A stretch of DNA of 64,000 bases from Rhodospirillaceae bacterium. GTDB lineage: Bacteria > Pseudomonadota > Alphaproteobacteria > Rhodospirillales > UBA2165. Shown here piece after piece: positions 52,726 through 62,243 of the stretch; within the stretch, counting starts at the first letter, position 1, and every line of letters starts with the position of its first letter. Under the pieces are notes generated by a model, which ran no database searches, was not told the origin of the DNA, and worked only from the letters and a program-made list of their open reading frames with translations. The DNA lies in contig CANIGJ010000011.1 in NCBI GenBank assembly GCA_947467145.1, positions 1 through 64,000 of the forward strand. Direction: 5' to 3'. The position numbers and the translations under genes are program-made.

Positions 52726-53933
52726 TACGCTTTGGCCTTCGCTTGCGGCGCACCGGCGGCACCCGATGCGATCAACGCATCGACCTCGGCCGCACTTGCC
52801 ACTTCCAACAAAATCTCGCGGCTATGTTCGCCGCATGACGGCGCGCCGCGCCGGATCGAGGTAGGTGCTTCAGAATATTTCACCGGATGGCCGATGACGC
52901 GCAAGGATGAGCCCTTCGATGAGCCGATGTCCTGCACCATGCCGCGCGCCAGCGTCTGCGGATCGGTCGTCATCTGCTGGATGTCGAGCACGGGGCCGGC
53001 GGGAATGCCGACCGCATCCAATTCGTCGAACCAGGCTTGCGTCGTTTTCTTCTCGAAGAACGGCGTGATCGCGTCGACCAACGCGCCCAGGTTCTTGATG
53101 CGGTCGTTGCCGGTCTTGAAGCGCGGATCGTCCGCCAGATGCGCCGCACCCAAAAGACCGGCGAGCTTGGTCCACAGGCCTTGATTGGCAGCGCCAATAT
53201 TGATCCAGCCGTCTTTCGTCTTGAACGCCTGATACGGCGCCATCAGTGGATGGGCCGAGCCCATCGCGCCCGGGATTTCGCCCGACGCCATATGGATCGC
53301 CGATTGCCAATAGGTGTGCATGATGCCGGCTTCGAACAGCGAGGTATCGACGAGCTGGCCTTTGCCGGTTTGCGAGCGCGCATAGAGCGCACCCAGCACA
53401 CCCATGCAGGCGAGCGAGCCCGCCGTGATATCGGTGACGGGTGCTCCGACCTTGACCGGCGGGCGGCCCGGCCCTTCGCCGGTTATGCTCATCAACCCGC
53501 TCATGCCTTGCGCGACCAGATCGAAACCGCCGCGTTCGGCGTAGGGGCCGGTGCGACCGTAACCGGTGATCGAGGTGTAGATCAGGCGCGGGCAATCGTT
53601 CTTGATCTGCTCGTAGCCGATGCCGAAATGCTCCATCGCACCTTGGCGATAATTCTCAATGAAGACATCGGCCTTCATCAGCAGCTGCTTGAACATCGCC
53701 ATGGCTTTTGGGTCGCGCGTATCGATGGCGAGGCCGCGCTTGTTGCGGTTCATCATCGCGAAGGGGGCGGATTCACCATCGACATAGGGTGCGGAATTAC
53801 GCACGCCGTCGCCTTCGGGCAGGCGTTCGACCTTGATCACGTCGGCGCCCAGATCGGCGAGCATCAGACCGCAGGCGGGCGCGGCCATGACGTGGCTCAT
53901 TTCAAGTACGCGAATACCATCCAACAAGCCCAT
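52725..53933 (-). CDS. CaiB/BaiF family CoA-transferase
   Basis: A 402-residue class III CoA-transferase. The N-terminal Rossmann domain LDGIRVLEMSHVMAAPACGLMLADLGADVIKVER, NRNKRGLAIDTRDP, and VFIENYRQGAMEHFGIGYEQI ... YTSITGYGRTGPYAERGGFDLVAQGMSGLM are diagnostic. It transfers CoA between a donor acyl-CoA and an organic acid. The upstream open frame is the antisense of its neighbour, so I chose the ATG at 53933. It lies one base after the enoyl-CoA hydratase stop. Confidence 0.93.
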   Translation of the reverse strand: MGLLDGIRVLEMSHVMAAPACGLMLADLGADVIKVERLPEGDGVRNSAPYVDGESAPFAMMNRNKRGLAIDTRDPKAMAMFKQLLMKADVFIENYRQGAMEHFGIGYEQIKNDCPRLIYTSITGYGRTGPYAERGGFDLVAQGMSGLMSITGEGPGRPPVKVGAPVTDITAGSLACMGVLGALYARSQTGKGQLVDTSLFEAGIMHTYWQSAIHMASGEIPGAMGSAHPLMAPYQAFKTKDGWINIGAANQGLWTKLAGLLGAAHLADDPRFKTGNDRIKNLGALVDAITPFFEKKTTQAWFDELDAVGIPAGPVLDIQQMTTDPQTLARGMVQDIGSSKGSSLRVIGHPVKYSEAPTSIRRGAPSCGEHSREILLEVASAAEVDALIASGAAGAPQAKAKA

Positions 53934-53934
53934 C

Positions 53935-54732
53935 TCACTTGCCTCCAAACTTCGGCGCTTGCTTCGCGAGGAACGCGCGCACGCCTTCTTTATAATCATT
54001 CGTGTCGTAGCACGCGAAGCCGGCGGCCGCTTCGGCCGGCGACAATGGCTTGGGATCGGCGACGCGATAGACGAATTGTTTATGCCAGCGATTGACCAGC
54101 GGGGCGCCGGCGCAAATCCGCTCGACGGTTTCCTTGACCGCAGTATCAAGCTGGTCGTCGGGCACGATCTTGGTGAGCAGGCCTTTCTGCATCGCTTCGT
54201 CGGCGCCGAACACGCGCGCTTCATAGAGAATTTCGAGGGCTACCGACGGGCCGACAAGCCCGACCAGCGCCTCGACCTCGGGGTGCGCCATCACCAGGCC
54301 GAGCTTGTTGATCGGCACGCCGAAGCGCGCGGACTGGCCCGAAATGCGCAGATCGCACATCAGGGCCAATTCAAGGGCCCCGCCGACGCACAGGCCCTGG
54401 ATGCGCATGATCACCGGATGACGGCAGGCGCGGATCGCACCCATCGATGTGTGCATCATCGCGCCGTAGGCCGCACCCTGAGCGGAATTGGCCCGCGCGG
54501 ACTCAAATTCCGAGATGTCGGCGCCCGGCCCGACGGCTTTTTCACCGGCGCCGCGCAGCACGACGCAACGCAAGGATTCGTCTTTGTCGAGTTCGACGAA
54601 GACCTCGCCGACACGCGTCCACATGGCGGCGTTGAGCGCGTTCAGCTTTTCCGGACGATTCAGAATAACGGTGGCGACGGGTCCGTCGCGTTCCACCAAA
54701 ACAACATCGTTCGTTTGTGTGGCTTCGGCCAT
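53935..54732 (-). CDS. Enoyl-CoA hydratase/isomerase family protein
   Basis: A 265-residue crotonase-fold enzyme. RPEKLNALNAAMW, the oxyanion-hole segment PGADISEFESAR, and VIMRIQGLCVGGALELALMCDLRIS are clear, with RFGVPINKLGLVMAHPEVEALV after it. The usual second catalytic Glu position is not obvious, so the reaction may be isomerisation or another crotonase-type step. It is the first gene of the enoyl-CoA hydratase, CoA-transferase, hydrolase, SIP run on the minus strand. Confidence 0.9.
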   Translation of the reverse strand: MAEATQTNDVVLVERDGPVATVILNRPEKLNALNAAMWTRVGEVFVELDKDESLRCVVLRGAGEKAVGPGADISEFESARANSAQGAAYGAMMHTSMGAIRACRHPVIMRIQGLCVGGALELALMCDLRISGQSARFGVPINKLGLVMAHPEVEALVGLVGPSVALEILYEARVFGADEAMQKGLLTKIVPDDQLDTAVKETVERICAGAPLVNRWHKQFVYRVADPKPLSPAEAAAGFACYDTNDYKEGVRAFLAKQAPKFGGK

Positions 54733-54791
54733 GTTTCCCCCTGTTTTCTTGTCCTAAGAAAGCGGGGAAGGCGGCTTAGAGCAAGCCCCGC

Positions 54792-55892
54792 TTAGACGTT
54801 GAAGCGGAACAGCATCACGTCGCCGTCCTTGACGACATATTCGCGGCCTTCGGCGCGCATCTTGCCCGCTTCCTTGGCCGCCACTTCGCTGCCAAGGGTG
54901 ACGTAATCCTTATAAGCGATGGTTTCGGACGCGATGAAGCCGCGCTCGAAATCGGTATGGATGACGCCGGCCGCCTGCGCCGCCTTGGTGCCGTTATGGA
55001 TCGTCCAGGCCCGCGATTCCTTCGGCCCCGCCGTGAAATAGGTGATCAGGCCGAGCAGGCTGTAGGCCGAACGGATCAGCCGCGCGAGGCCGGTTTCCTC
55101 CAGGCCCAATGCCCCCAGGAATTCGGCGCGTTCAGCCGCATCGGTCAGCTGGGCGACCTCGGCCTCGATCTTGGCCGAGATGGCGACCGCGCCGGCGCCG
55201 CTTTGGGCGGCGAACTCGGCGACCTTCTGCGACAGCGCATTGCCGGTGCCGGCGTTTTCTTCCTCGACATTGCAGACATAAAGCACCGGCTTGCCGGTCA
55301 GCAGCTGCAGCATCTGGAAATATTTATCGTCGTCCTTGCTGATCTCAAGCTCACGCGCCGGGCGGCCGGCACGCAATTGTTCAAGCACGCGCCCGACCAG
55401 CGCCAAGGTCGCCTTGGCATCCTTGTCCGCACCTTTCGCTTTTTTGGTCAGGCCATCGACGCGGCCTTCGAGGCTTTCGAGATCGGCGATCATCAGTTCG
55501 GTCTCGATCACTTCGATATCGGCGAGCGGATCGACCTTGCCCGACACATGGCCGATGTCGTCGTCCTCGAAGCAGCGCACGACATGCAAGATCGCATCGG
55601 TCTCGCGGATGTTGGCGAGGAAGCGGTTACCCAGCCCTTCGCCCTTCGACGCACCCGCAACCAGGCCGGCGATATCGACGAATTCGAGAAAAGCCGGCAC
55701 GATTTTTTGCGATTTGCAGATCTTGGCGAGCGCATCCAAGCGCGCATCGGGCACCGAGACGCGGCCCGTATTCGGCTCGATCGTGCAGAACGGATAATTC
55801 GCCGTTTCCGCCGCCGCCGTTTGGGTCAGCGCGTTGAAGAGCGTGGACTTCCCGACATTGGGCAGGCCGACGATGCCGCAATTGATACCCAC
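54792..55892 (-). CDS. ychF: Redox-regulated ATPase YchF (Obg-like)
   Basis: A 366-residue OLA1/YchF P-loop ATPase, a conserved ribosome-associated protein. G1 is [17 protein letters not shown] (residues 7-23), then [35 protein letters not shown] (G3), and CNVEEEN in place of the usual NKxD (G4), which explains its preference for ATP. A coiled-coil insert and a C-terminal TGS domain ([27 protein letters not shown]) follow. The start overlaps the pth stop by one base. Confidence 0.97.
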   Translation of the reverse strand: MGINCGIVGLPNVGKSTLFNALTQTAAAETANYPFCTIEPNTGRVSVPDARLDALAKICKSQKIVPAFLEFVDIAGLVAGASKGEGLGNRFLANIRETDAILHVVRCFEDDDIGHVSGKVDPLADIEVIETELMIADLESLEGRVDGLTKKAKGADKDAKATLALVGRVLEQLRAGRPARELEISKDDDKYFQMLQLLTGKPVLYVCNVEEENAGTGNALSQKVAEFAAQSGAGAVAISAKIEAEVAQLTDAAERAEFLGALGLEETGLARLIRSAYSLLGLITYFTAGPKESRAWTIHNGTKAAQAAGVIHTDFERGFIASETIAYKDYVTLGSEVAAKEAGKMRAEGREYVVKDGDVMLFRFNV

Positions 55893-56470
55893 TACGCCTT
55901 CTCCTTCGTCAGCAGGGCGACCTTGGTCGCAAAGCCCGCTTCGTCATTCGCAATAAGATACGGTACGGCCTCGGCGATCGCTTCGACGATGCGCTCCACG
56001 GCCGAACTTTCGTCCGCGGCAAAATCGCTCAGCACGTGGCCATGCACCAGGTCCTTGTGGCCGGGATGATCGATGCCGATGCGCACGCGGCGGAAATCGG
56101 GGCCGCCCAGATGCTGGTTGATGCTGCGCAGACCGTTGTGGCCGGCAAGCCCGCCGCCCGTCTTGGCGCGCACCTTGCCGAACGCCAGATCAAGTTCGTC
56201 GTGCATCACGATGACGTCCTTCGGCTTGATCTTGTAGAAGTTGGCGGCATAGCCGACGGCACGCCCGGAATCGTTCATGAAGGTCATCGGCTTGAGGAGG
56301 AGCATGCGCTCATCGCCAATGGCGCCTTCACTCAGTTCGCCATCGAAACGCGTGCGCCACGCTGGGAAGCGATAACGCCGCTGCACGGCATCCGCCGCCA
56401 TGAAACCGATATTGTGCCGGTTGGCGGCGTATTTCTTCCCGGGATTGCCCAGGCCGACCAGAAGCAACAC
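55892..56470 (-). CDS. pth: Peptidyl-tRNA hydrolase
   Basis: A 192-residue Pth that releases peptides from peptidyl-tRNA. The catalytic core is [23 protein letters not shown] (Asn and the essential His), then [42 protein letters not shown] and [12 protein letters not shown]. It lies between rplY and ychF in a conserved translation-related run. Confidence 0.97.
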   Translation of the reverse strand: MLLLVGLGNPGKKYAANRHNIGFMAADAVQRRYRFPAWRTRFDGELSEGAIGDERMLLLKPMTFMNDSGRAVGYAANFYKIKPKDVIVMHDELDLAFGKVRAKTGGGLAGHNGLRSINQHLGGPDFRRVRIGIDHPGHKDLVHGHVLSDFAADESSAVERIVEAIAEAVPYLIANDEAGFATKVALLTKEKA

Positions 56471-56542
56471 GGCCGTGTCCTCGCGAGGCGTGGACCTGCC
56501 AAACGATCGCTACTGGCGATCGTCGGCAGGTCACCCCGAAAC

Positions 56543-57223
56543 TTACTTCTTCGCAGCGGCGGCGGGCGCCTTCGCGCCACCGGCGGGAGCAGCAGCGGCA
56601 GCCGAAGCGGCGGTCGCGGCAGCCTGTGCGTCGGCGTCGGACTTTTCGTCGGCGGCGGCAACGGTCGGCGGTGCGATGGTGGCCACCGTGAAGTTACGCT
56701 GCGTCGTCATCGAAACGCCCTGCGGCAATTCGATCGAATTGATATGGATCGACGTGCCGATCTCGAGGCCTTCGAGGCTGAATGTCAGCTTCTCGGGGAT
56801 CGCGTTCGGCGAGCAACGCAGTTCGATGTCACGGCGCACGATGTTGAGCACGCCACCACGACGCAGGCCCGGGCACTTGTCCTGGCCGACGAATTCGGTC
56901 GGGACCAGCACGGTGATGCGGGTGGTCGGGCTGACGCGCAGGAAATCGACGTGGATCACGCGGTCGGTGACCGCATCCAGTTGAACGTCACGCGGCAGGA
57001 CCTCATGGCTCACGCCATCGATCTGAATTTTGACGAGGTGGTTGAAGAACGCCGGATTGCTGGCCATCCGGGTCAACTCCTTGCTGTCCACGGAAATCAT
57101 CACGGGTTCTTTTTTGTCGCCGTAAATCACCGCAGGAACGCGACCGGAGCGGCGCGTTGCACGAGCCACCCCTTTACCGGCCCGTTCGCGGAGTTCGGCG
57201 ACCACAAGAGCTTGTTCAGCCAT
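56543..57223 (-). CDS. rplY: 50S ribosomal protein L25 (CTC type)
   Basis: A 226-residue long-form L25/Ctc that binds 5S rRNA. The N-terminal L25 domain has LRERAGKGVARATRRSGRVPAVIYGDKKEPVMISVDSKEL. The C-terminal TL5 beta-domain is at about 100-195, and an Ala-rich tail follows (AAAPAGGAKAPAAAAKK). It is the first of rplY-pth-ychF. Confidence 0.96.
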   Translation of the reverse strand: MAEQALVVAELRERAGKGVARATRRSGRVPAVIYGDKKEPVMISVDSKELTRMASNPAFFNHLVKIQIDGVSHEVLPRDVQLDAVTDRVIHVDFLRVSPTTRITVLVPTEFVGQDKCPGLRRGGVLNIVRRDIELRCSPNAIPEKLTFSLEGLEIGTSIHINSIELPQGVSMTTQRNFTVATIAPPTVAAADEKSDADAQAAATAASAAAAAPAGGAKAPAAAAKK

Positions 57224-57326
57224 AGTCGCATCTCCTTAATGTAAAACTCCGGCCTCCAGGGGTGCCGGGACGGGCGGTGTGTACCGACTGGCAGGCGCGC
57301 TTGCAACCCATTCGACACTCAGAAAC

Positions 57327-57354
57327 AAAAAAACGGCCGAAATCGGCCGTTTTT
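57327..57354 (-). terminator. Rho-independent terminator of prs
   Basis: AAAACGGCCGA, AA, TCGGCCGTTTT within longer A and T runs. On the minus strand the stem is followed by TTTTTTTGTTT, 22 bases after the prs stop. Confidence 0.92.
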
Positions 57355-57376
57355 CGAGGGGATAGCGCGACCGACG

Positions 57377-58309
57377 TCAGTCGAACAGCGACGAGACCGA
57401 ATGTTCCTCGGCGATGCGGCGCATGGCTTCGGCGATCAGCGGTGCGATGGTGAGCTGCTTGATATTACGCGCCACGCGGACCGCTTCGGTCGCCTGGATC
57501 GAATCCGTGGTCACCAGGATATCGATCGGCGAAGCCGTAACGCGCGCGACCGCGCCGCCCGACAAGACGCCATGGGTCGCATAGGCCGCGACCGAGGATG
57601 CACCGGCGGCCTTGAGCGCCACGGCGGCATTGCACAGCGTGCCGGCCGAATCGACGATGTCGTCAATCAGGATGCAGCGCCGACCCTTCACGTCGCCGAT
57701 GATGTTCATGACTTCGGATTCGCCCGCGCGTTCACGCCGCTTGTCGATGATGGACAGGTCGGCGTTGAGCTGTTTCGCCATGCTGCGCGCGCGGAACACG
57801 CCGCCGACGTCGGGCGACACGATCATGACATCCTCGCCGTCGAAACGGCGTTCGATGTCTTCACGCAGGACCGGCTCGGCATAGAGGTTGTCGAGCGGGA
57901 TGTCGAAGAAGCCTTGGATTTGGCCGGCATGCAGATCGAGCGTCAGCACGCGGTTGGCACCGGCGGCCGTGATCAGGTTGGCGACCAGCTTGGCCGAGAT
58001 CGGGGTACGCGGGCCGGATTTACGGTCCTGACGGGCATAACCGAAATACGGCAGCACGGCCGTAACGCGGCGCGCGGAGGCGCGCTTCAGCGCGTCCAGG
58101 GTCACCAGCAGTTCCATCAGGTTGTCGTTGGCCGGATAGGACGTCGATTGGATGACGAACACATCCTCGCCGCGCACGTTTTCCTGGATCTCGCAGAAGA
58201 CCTCGAGATCGGAAAAGCGCCGGATACTGGCGCGCATGAGCGGGAGATTCAGGTAGGCGGAGATCGCTTCCGCGATCGGTCGGTTGCTATTGCAGGTAAG
58301 GACTTTCAT
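57377..58309 (-). CDS. prs: Ribose-phosphate pyrophosphokinase
   Basis: A 310-residue PRPP synthase supplying nucleotide, His and Trp synthesis. [34 protein letters not shown] (ATP loop), [15 protein letters not shown], and the PRPP-binding loop [14 protein letters not shown] are the signatures. I chose the ATG at 58309 (MKVLTCNSN...) because the 15 extra residues upstream are not family-like. Confidence 0.97.
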   Translation of the reverse strand: MKVLTCNSNRPIAEAISAYLNLPLMRASIRRFSDLEVFCEIQENVRGEDVFVIQSTSYPANDNLMELLVTLDALKRASARRVTAVLPYFGYARQDRKSGPRTPISAKLVANLITAAGANRVLTLDLHAGQIQGFFDIPLDNLYAEPVLREDIERRFDGEDVMIVSPDVGGVFRARSMAKQLNADLSIIDKRRERAGESEVMNIIGDVKGRRCILIDDIVDSAGTLCNAAVALKAAGASSVAAYATHGVLSGGAVARVTASPIDILVTTDSIQATEAVRVARNIKQLTIAPLIAEAMRRIAEEHSVSSLFD

Positions 58310-58424
58310 CGCGGCCCCGATATATGTTTGTTCGCCGCCATGAACGTCCCCCACCGGCGAAAGCGCGGGTTATGTATCAGTCGGGGTCTGGGCTGTAAAC
58401 GCCGCCAGATTCCCCTTGGATTCC

Positions 58425-59393
58425 TCACCGTGTCGCACCCGATTTCGGCGTGCCGGGGGCCACAAGTTTCTTGCCCGATTCGGGCATGGGCGGCGCACTC
58501 GCTGCCTCAAAGGTGTCCAGCACCCCATCCGCGGCGGCACCCGCGACGATATGGGCCAGCTCGCCCCAGCGCTTGGTGATCAGCGCCGTGCGAACCGGAT
58601 TCTTCTGCGAAATCGTGCCGACACTGGCGCCCTCGCGGGTGGTCAGCGCCCAATCGATGGTGACATCGCTCACGCTCGCATCCTTGGCGACCGCCTTGAC
58701 CGTGCCATTGAGCAGATGCGTCGCCTTATCGGCGCTCGGCGCCAGCGGCACGCCGGAGCGTTTAAGGACCGAATTCATGGCCCGCACGAGCGCTTCGTCG
58801 CCATCGCCGGGCGCCCCCGTCACACCTTCGAAGAACAGGGTCGTCTCGACCGCCGGGATCGCCGCCTCGGTCACGCCATCGACCGTCGGCTCCACATGCG
58901 GCCCCATACCGCTGCGTTCCACCAGCAGCGCCGCCACTTGGGTACTGACGTCTTTTGCCGCCGCCTCGAAGATAGCGGGATCGCGCCCGAACCAACCCGA
59001 GCGGCTGCCCGAAACTTCTTTATCGAACGCGCCCAGCGACAGGCCATTGCGCCCGGTGAGCTGCCACACAAAACGCGCCGCCTCGGGTGCGCCGTTGTCC
59101 GGCTCCTCAACCTGCACCGTTCCGGTCAACACGTAACCGCTCGACAACGTCGGCTCGCTCGACGCCGGGATGCCGGCATCGCCGAGCGCCTTGATGGCCG
59201 CTTTGCGCATGGGATCCGCGATCTCGGGCTCCAAACCATCCAACACCACGACACGCACGCCATCGCCGCTCGGTAATTCGATCAGCGCATTCTGCATCAC
59301 CGGGCCGCGATGAGCGAAGGGCTGCGGTAGTGTCGGACAGCCGGCGAGCGCCACGCCGGCGAACACACAAAAGCTGATGCGTGCGACCGTCAT
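58425..59393 (-). CDS. Hypothetical lipoprotein
   Basis: A 322-residue lipoprotein. The signal peptide MTVARISFCVFAGVALAGC ends in the lipobox A-L-A-G-C (Cys19). The mature part appears to contain two repeats of a beta-alpha module (VRVVVLDGLEPEIADPMRKAAIKALGDAGIP...; GDEALVRAMNSVLKRSGVPLAPSADKATHLLNGTVKAV), suggesting a duplicated periplasmic domain. I do not recognise the family. It overlaps pgeF by 4 bases, a pairing common in alphaproteobacteria, so an envelope role is likely. Confidence 0.8.
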   Translation of the reverse strand: MTVARISFCVFAGVALAGCPTLPQPFAHRGPVMQNALIELPSGDGVRVVVLDGLEPEIADPMRKAAIKALGDAGIPASSEPTLSSGYVLTGTVQVEEPDNGAPEAARFVWQLTGRNGLSLGAFDKEVSGSRSGWFGRDPAIFEAAAKDVSTQVAALLVERSGMGPHVEPTVDGVTEAAIPAVETTLFFEGVTGAPGDGDEALVRAMNSVLKRSGVPLAPSADKATHLLNGTVKAVAKDASVSDVTIDWALTTREGASVGTISQKNPVRTALITKRWGELAHIVAGAAADGVLDTFEAASAPPMPESGKKLVAPGTPKSGATR

Positions 59394-60181
59394 GGCTGCA
59401 GCGCGATCACCGACACGCCGCGCCCATAATTCTTTTCGCCTTCAAGGCACATGCGGCGGTAGCTGAAGAATTTGGCGCCCTCGGCGCAGGTATCGCCGCC
59501 GGTCCACATGACCGATGCAATACCGGCCGCGCGCAAGCGGCGTTCGACATACATGGGCAGATCGAACATCGCGTGGCCGTCGCGTATCGACGGACGGAAC
59601 AGATCGGCAGTGGCGGCATCGCGTTCGACGAAGCGCGCCACGAACTCCGGTCCGACCTCATAGGATTCTTGGCCGATGCACGGGCCGATTGCGGCGGACA
59701 CGTTCTTCGCATTGGCGCCGAGTTCGACCATCTTGGCCAACGTCGCCTCAACCACGCCATCGAACGCGCCGCGCCACCCGGCATGGGCGGCGCCGATCAC
59801 CCCGGCCTGCGCATCCGCCAGCAACACCGGCGCGCAATCGGCGGTCAGGATGCCGAGCGCGATGCCGGGACGATCGCTCACCAGCGCATCGCCGACGGGC
59901 GCCGCATCGTGCGCCCAAGCCGCGCGGACCACGTGAACGTCGATCGTATGTTTCTGATACGCGGTAACCAGGGTACCGGGCGCGCCCAACAATTCGCCGA
60001 CCGTGCGACGGCGATTTTCCGCCACATGATCGGGGTTGTCGCCGGAGCCGAAACCGCAATTGAGCGAGGTGAAATCGCCGACGCTGACGCCGCCGTCGCG
60101 CGTGAAGAATCCGTGCCGTACGGCGGACGCCGCCAGATTGTCGGCTGTGATCGGCCGAGGCGCGGACTTGAGCGAGGACAT
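59390..60181 (-). CDS. pgeF: Peptidoglycan editing factor PgeF (laccase-domain protein)
   Basis: A 263-residue DUF152/CuOx protein. The metal-site pattern is TADCAPVLLADAQAGVIGAAHAGWRGAFDGVVEATLAKM, then AAIGPCIGQESYEVG. The family corrects wrongly made muropeptide precursors (L-Ser replacing L-Ala), and some members oxidise polyphenols. It is located between the MidA-like gene and a lipoprotein gene. Confidence 0.93.
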   Translation of the reverse strand: MSSLKSAPRPITADNLAASAVRHGFFTRDGGVSVGDFTSLNCGFGSGDNPDHVAENRRRTVGELLGAPGTLVTAYQKHTIDVHVVRAAWAHDAAPVGDALVSDRPGIALGILTADCAPVLLADAQAGVIGAAHAGWRGAFDGVVEATLAKMVELGANAKNVSAAIGPCIGQESYEVGPEFVARFVERDAATADLFRPSIRDGHAMFDLPMYVERRLRAAGIASVMWTGGDTCAEGAKFFSYRRMCLEGEKNYGRGVSVIALQP

Positions 60182-60251
60182 GTCTTTTGTCTACGCGATT
60201 CCGACCCGCCATGCACCTGGGTTGGGCCCAGATTCAACGCGAATCGAGAAG

Positions 60252-61316
60252 TTATCCACCGAATCCTGCGGGGACCGGCAGCCCCGGGGCGGTCACGGCC
60301 AGGACCTTAAACAGCGTGCCCATTTCCTGCGGGCCGATGAGGCGTTTCATCGCCCCCAAGACCTCACCCGCCTCGCGCGGGGTCTTGCCGCGCGCCAGCA
60401 CCTTGGCGCGCGCTTCGATGCCGAGCGCCTTCAGGAAATCGCCCTGGTTCACCGGCCCGTGCGCGACCGCGCCGGCGGCGCGCGCGGCGCGCGCGGCGGA
60501 GGCGAAATCGACATGCGAGGTCAGATCGGCGGCGCCGGGGTCGGTCAGCACATCGTGATACTTGTGGTCCTTCACGGCCTGCAGCGTATCGCCCACGGCA
60601 CTCAGGGCATGGCCGTAATCGATCAACAGGGCGGCGCCCCCGCCCTGTACGAGGCGCGTCGCAATGTCACCGACGGCGGCGTCACGCGCGAGCGCGATTT
60701 CGACAATCTGGCCAACTTGCGCGTCCATCGCGGGCACGGCCATGGAGGGCACATCGACCCAGACGAGACGTCCGCCATCCGCGCCGACCTTGCGCTCGGC
60801 CCAGCCCGCGGGCGTCTTCACCATTTGACGGATCGGCAAGGCATCGAGGAATTCGTTGCCGATCACGATGACAGGTCCATCCGGCACAGCGGAAAATTTT
60901 TGATGCCAATGCACCGGCACGTCCACGAGCGACAGGTTGCGCTGCTGGCGCAAGGTCAGCGACGGGCTGGTTTCGACCATATGCACATCGAGCGCCGCCG
61001 AGACGCCGTCGACCTGCGTAAGTGCCCGCAACGCATCCGCCATCAAGGTGCCGCGCCCCGGCCCCAGTTCGACTAGGTTGACGCGCGCCGGGCGTCCCAT
61101 CGACGACCACACGACGGCGCACCACAAACCAATCAGTTCACCGAACATCTGGCTGACTTCGGGCGCGGTCACGAAATCGCCGGTGCGGCCCAGCGGATCG
61201 CCGCTCATGTAATAGCCGTGCTCGGGATGGCCCAACGCTGCGGCCATGTAATCGTCGAGCCCGAGGGGCCCGTCGGCGGCGATGCGTTGCAGCAGGAGAG
61301 CCTGAAGCGGCGTCAT
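60252..61316 (-). CDS. MidA/NDUFAF7-like SAM-dependent methyltransferase
   Basis: A 354-residue protein of the DUF185 family; the mitochondrial member methylates an Arg in complex I subunit NDUFS2. Signatures are LGHPEHGYYMSGDPLGRTGDFVTAPEVSQMFGELIGLW, motif I NLVELGPGRGTLMADALRAL, GNEFLDALPIRQMV and LLIDYGHA. The frame runs upstream into lgt without homology; the ATG at 61316 overlaps the lgt stop by 4 bases. Confidence 0.93.
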   Translation of the reverse strand: MTPLQALLLQRIAADGPLGLDDYMAAALGHPEHGYYMSGDPLGRTGDFVTAPEVSQMFGELIGLWCAVVWSSMGRPARVNLVELGPGRGTLMADALRALTQVDGVSAALDVHMVETSPSLTLRQQRNLSLVDVPVHWHQKFSAVPDGPVIVIGNEFLDALPIRQMVKTPAGWAERKVGADGGRLVWVDVPSMAVPAMDAQVGQIVEIALARDAAVGDIATRLVQGGGAALLIDYGHALSAVGDTLQAVKDHKYHDVLTDPGAADLTSHVDFASAARAARAAGAVAHGPVNQGDFLKALGIEARAKVLARGKTPREAGEVLGAMKRLIGPQEMGTLFKVLAVTAPGLPVPAGFGG

Positions 61317-62125
61317 GCAGTCTTTTGGCGGCGGACCAACAGATAGAGGCCGACCACCAGGAACGGCACCGACAGCCACTGGCCCATGGTCGTGCCACCG
61401 ATAAGGTAGCCGATCTGCACATCGGGCTCGCGCACCGCTTCGACGATGATACGCGACAGCGCATAGCCGATCAGGAAGATGCCGGCCAACGCGCCATGGC
61501 GGTTGCGCATCTTTTCGCTGCGGCCCAGCAGCCACAAGACGACGAACAGCAACAGACCTTCGAGTGCGGCTTCGTACAGCTGGCTCGGATGACGCGGCAA
61601 GGGCCCGGCACGCGGAAACACGAACGCCCACGGTACATCGGTGACGCGGCCATACAGCTCGGCATTCACGAAATTGGCGAGGCGGCCGAGGAACAGCCCG
61701 ATGGGCGTGGCCACCGCGACGGCATCGCAGATGGCGAGGAAATTCAGTTTGCGGCTATAGGCGAAAAAGGCCATCGCGCAGATCACGCCCATCAGGCCGC
61801 CGTGGAACGACATGCCGCCTTCCCACACGCGCAGGATCGCGGACGGGTCCTGGGCATAGACATGGAAATTGTAGAACAGCACATAGCCGATGCGCCCACC
61901 CAGCACGACGCCGAGAAACGCCCAGAACACCAGATCGTCGACCTCGCGCGCGTTCATCGCCTGCGGCGGCTTGGCGACAAAGGCGCGCACATAGATCCAG
62001 GCGAGGCCCAGGCCCACCAGATAGGCGAGCGCATACCAGCGAATGCCCATGGGGCCGACGCCGGGCCAGGTGCCGAGGTCGATCAGGACTGGGTCGATGG
62101 CGGGAAATGGAAGAGCGAACATCAT
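61313..62125 (-). CDS. lgt: Prolipoprotein diacylglyceryl transferase
   Basis: A 270-residue inner-membrane enzyme that adds diacylglycerol to the lipobox Cys of prolipoproteins, the first maturation step for lipoproteins such as those at 5909 and 58425. It has seven predicted helices. Signatures are the catalytic-region YVLFYNFHVYAQDPSAILRVWEGGMSFHGGLMGV and GRLANFVNAELYGRVTDVPWAFVFPRAGPLPRHPSQLYEA. Confidence 0.97.
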   Translation of the reverse strand: MMFALPFPAIDPVLIDLGTWPGVGPMGIRWYALAYLVGLGLAWIYVRAFVAKPPQAMNAREVDDLVFWAFLGVVLGGRIGYVLFYNFHVYAQDPSAILRVWEGGMSFHGGLMGVICAMAFFAYSRKLNFLAICDAVAVATPIGLFLGRLANFVNAELYGRVTDVPWAFVFPRAGPLPRHPSQLYEAALEGLLLFVVLWLLGRSEKMRNRHGALAGIFLIGYALSRIIVEAVREPDVQIGYLIGGTTMGQWLSVPFLVVGLYLLVRRQKTA

Positions 62126-62243
62126 GCGGCGCGCATCCTGTCACAAAGACCAGATAAAAAAAACACTGGGCAAAAAAATCGTGAATCGCACGGGAACGTC
62201 GGGCAGGATGCCCAAAATACGAATTATGCGGGGAGGCCGCATC

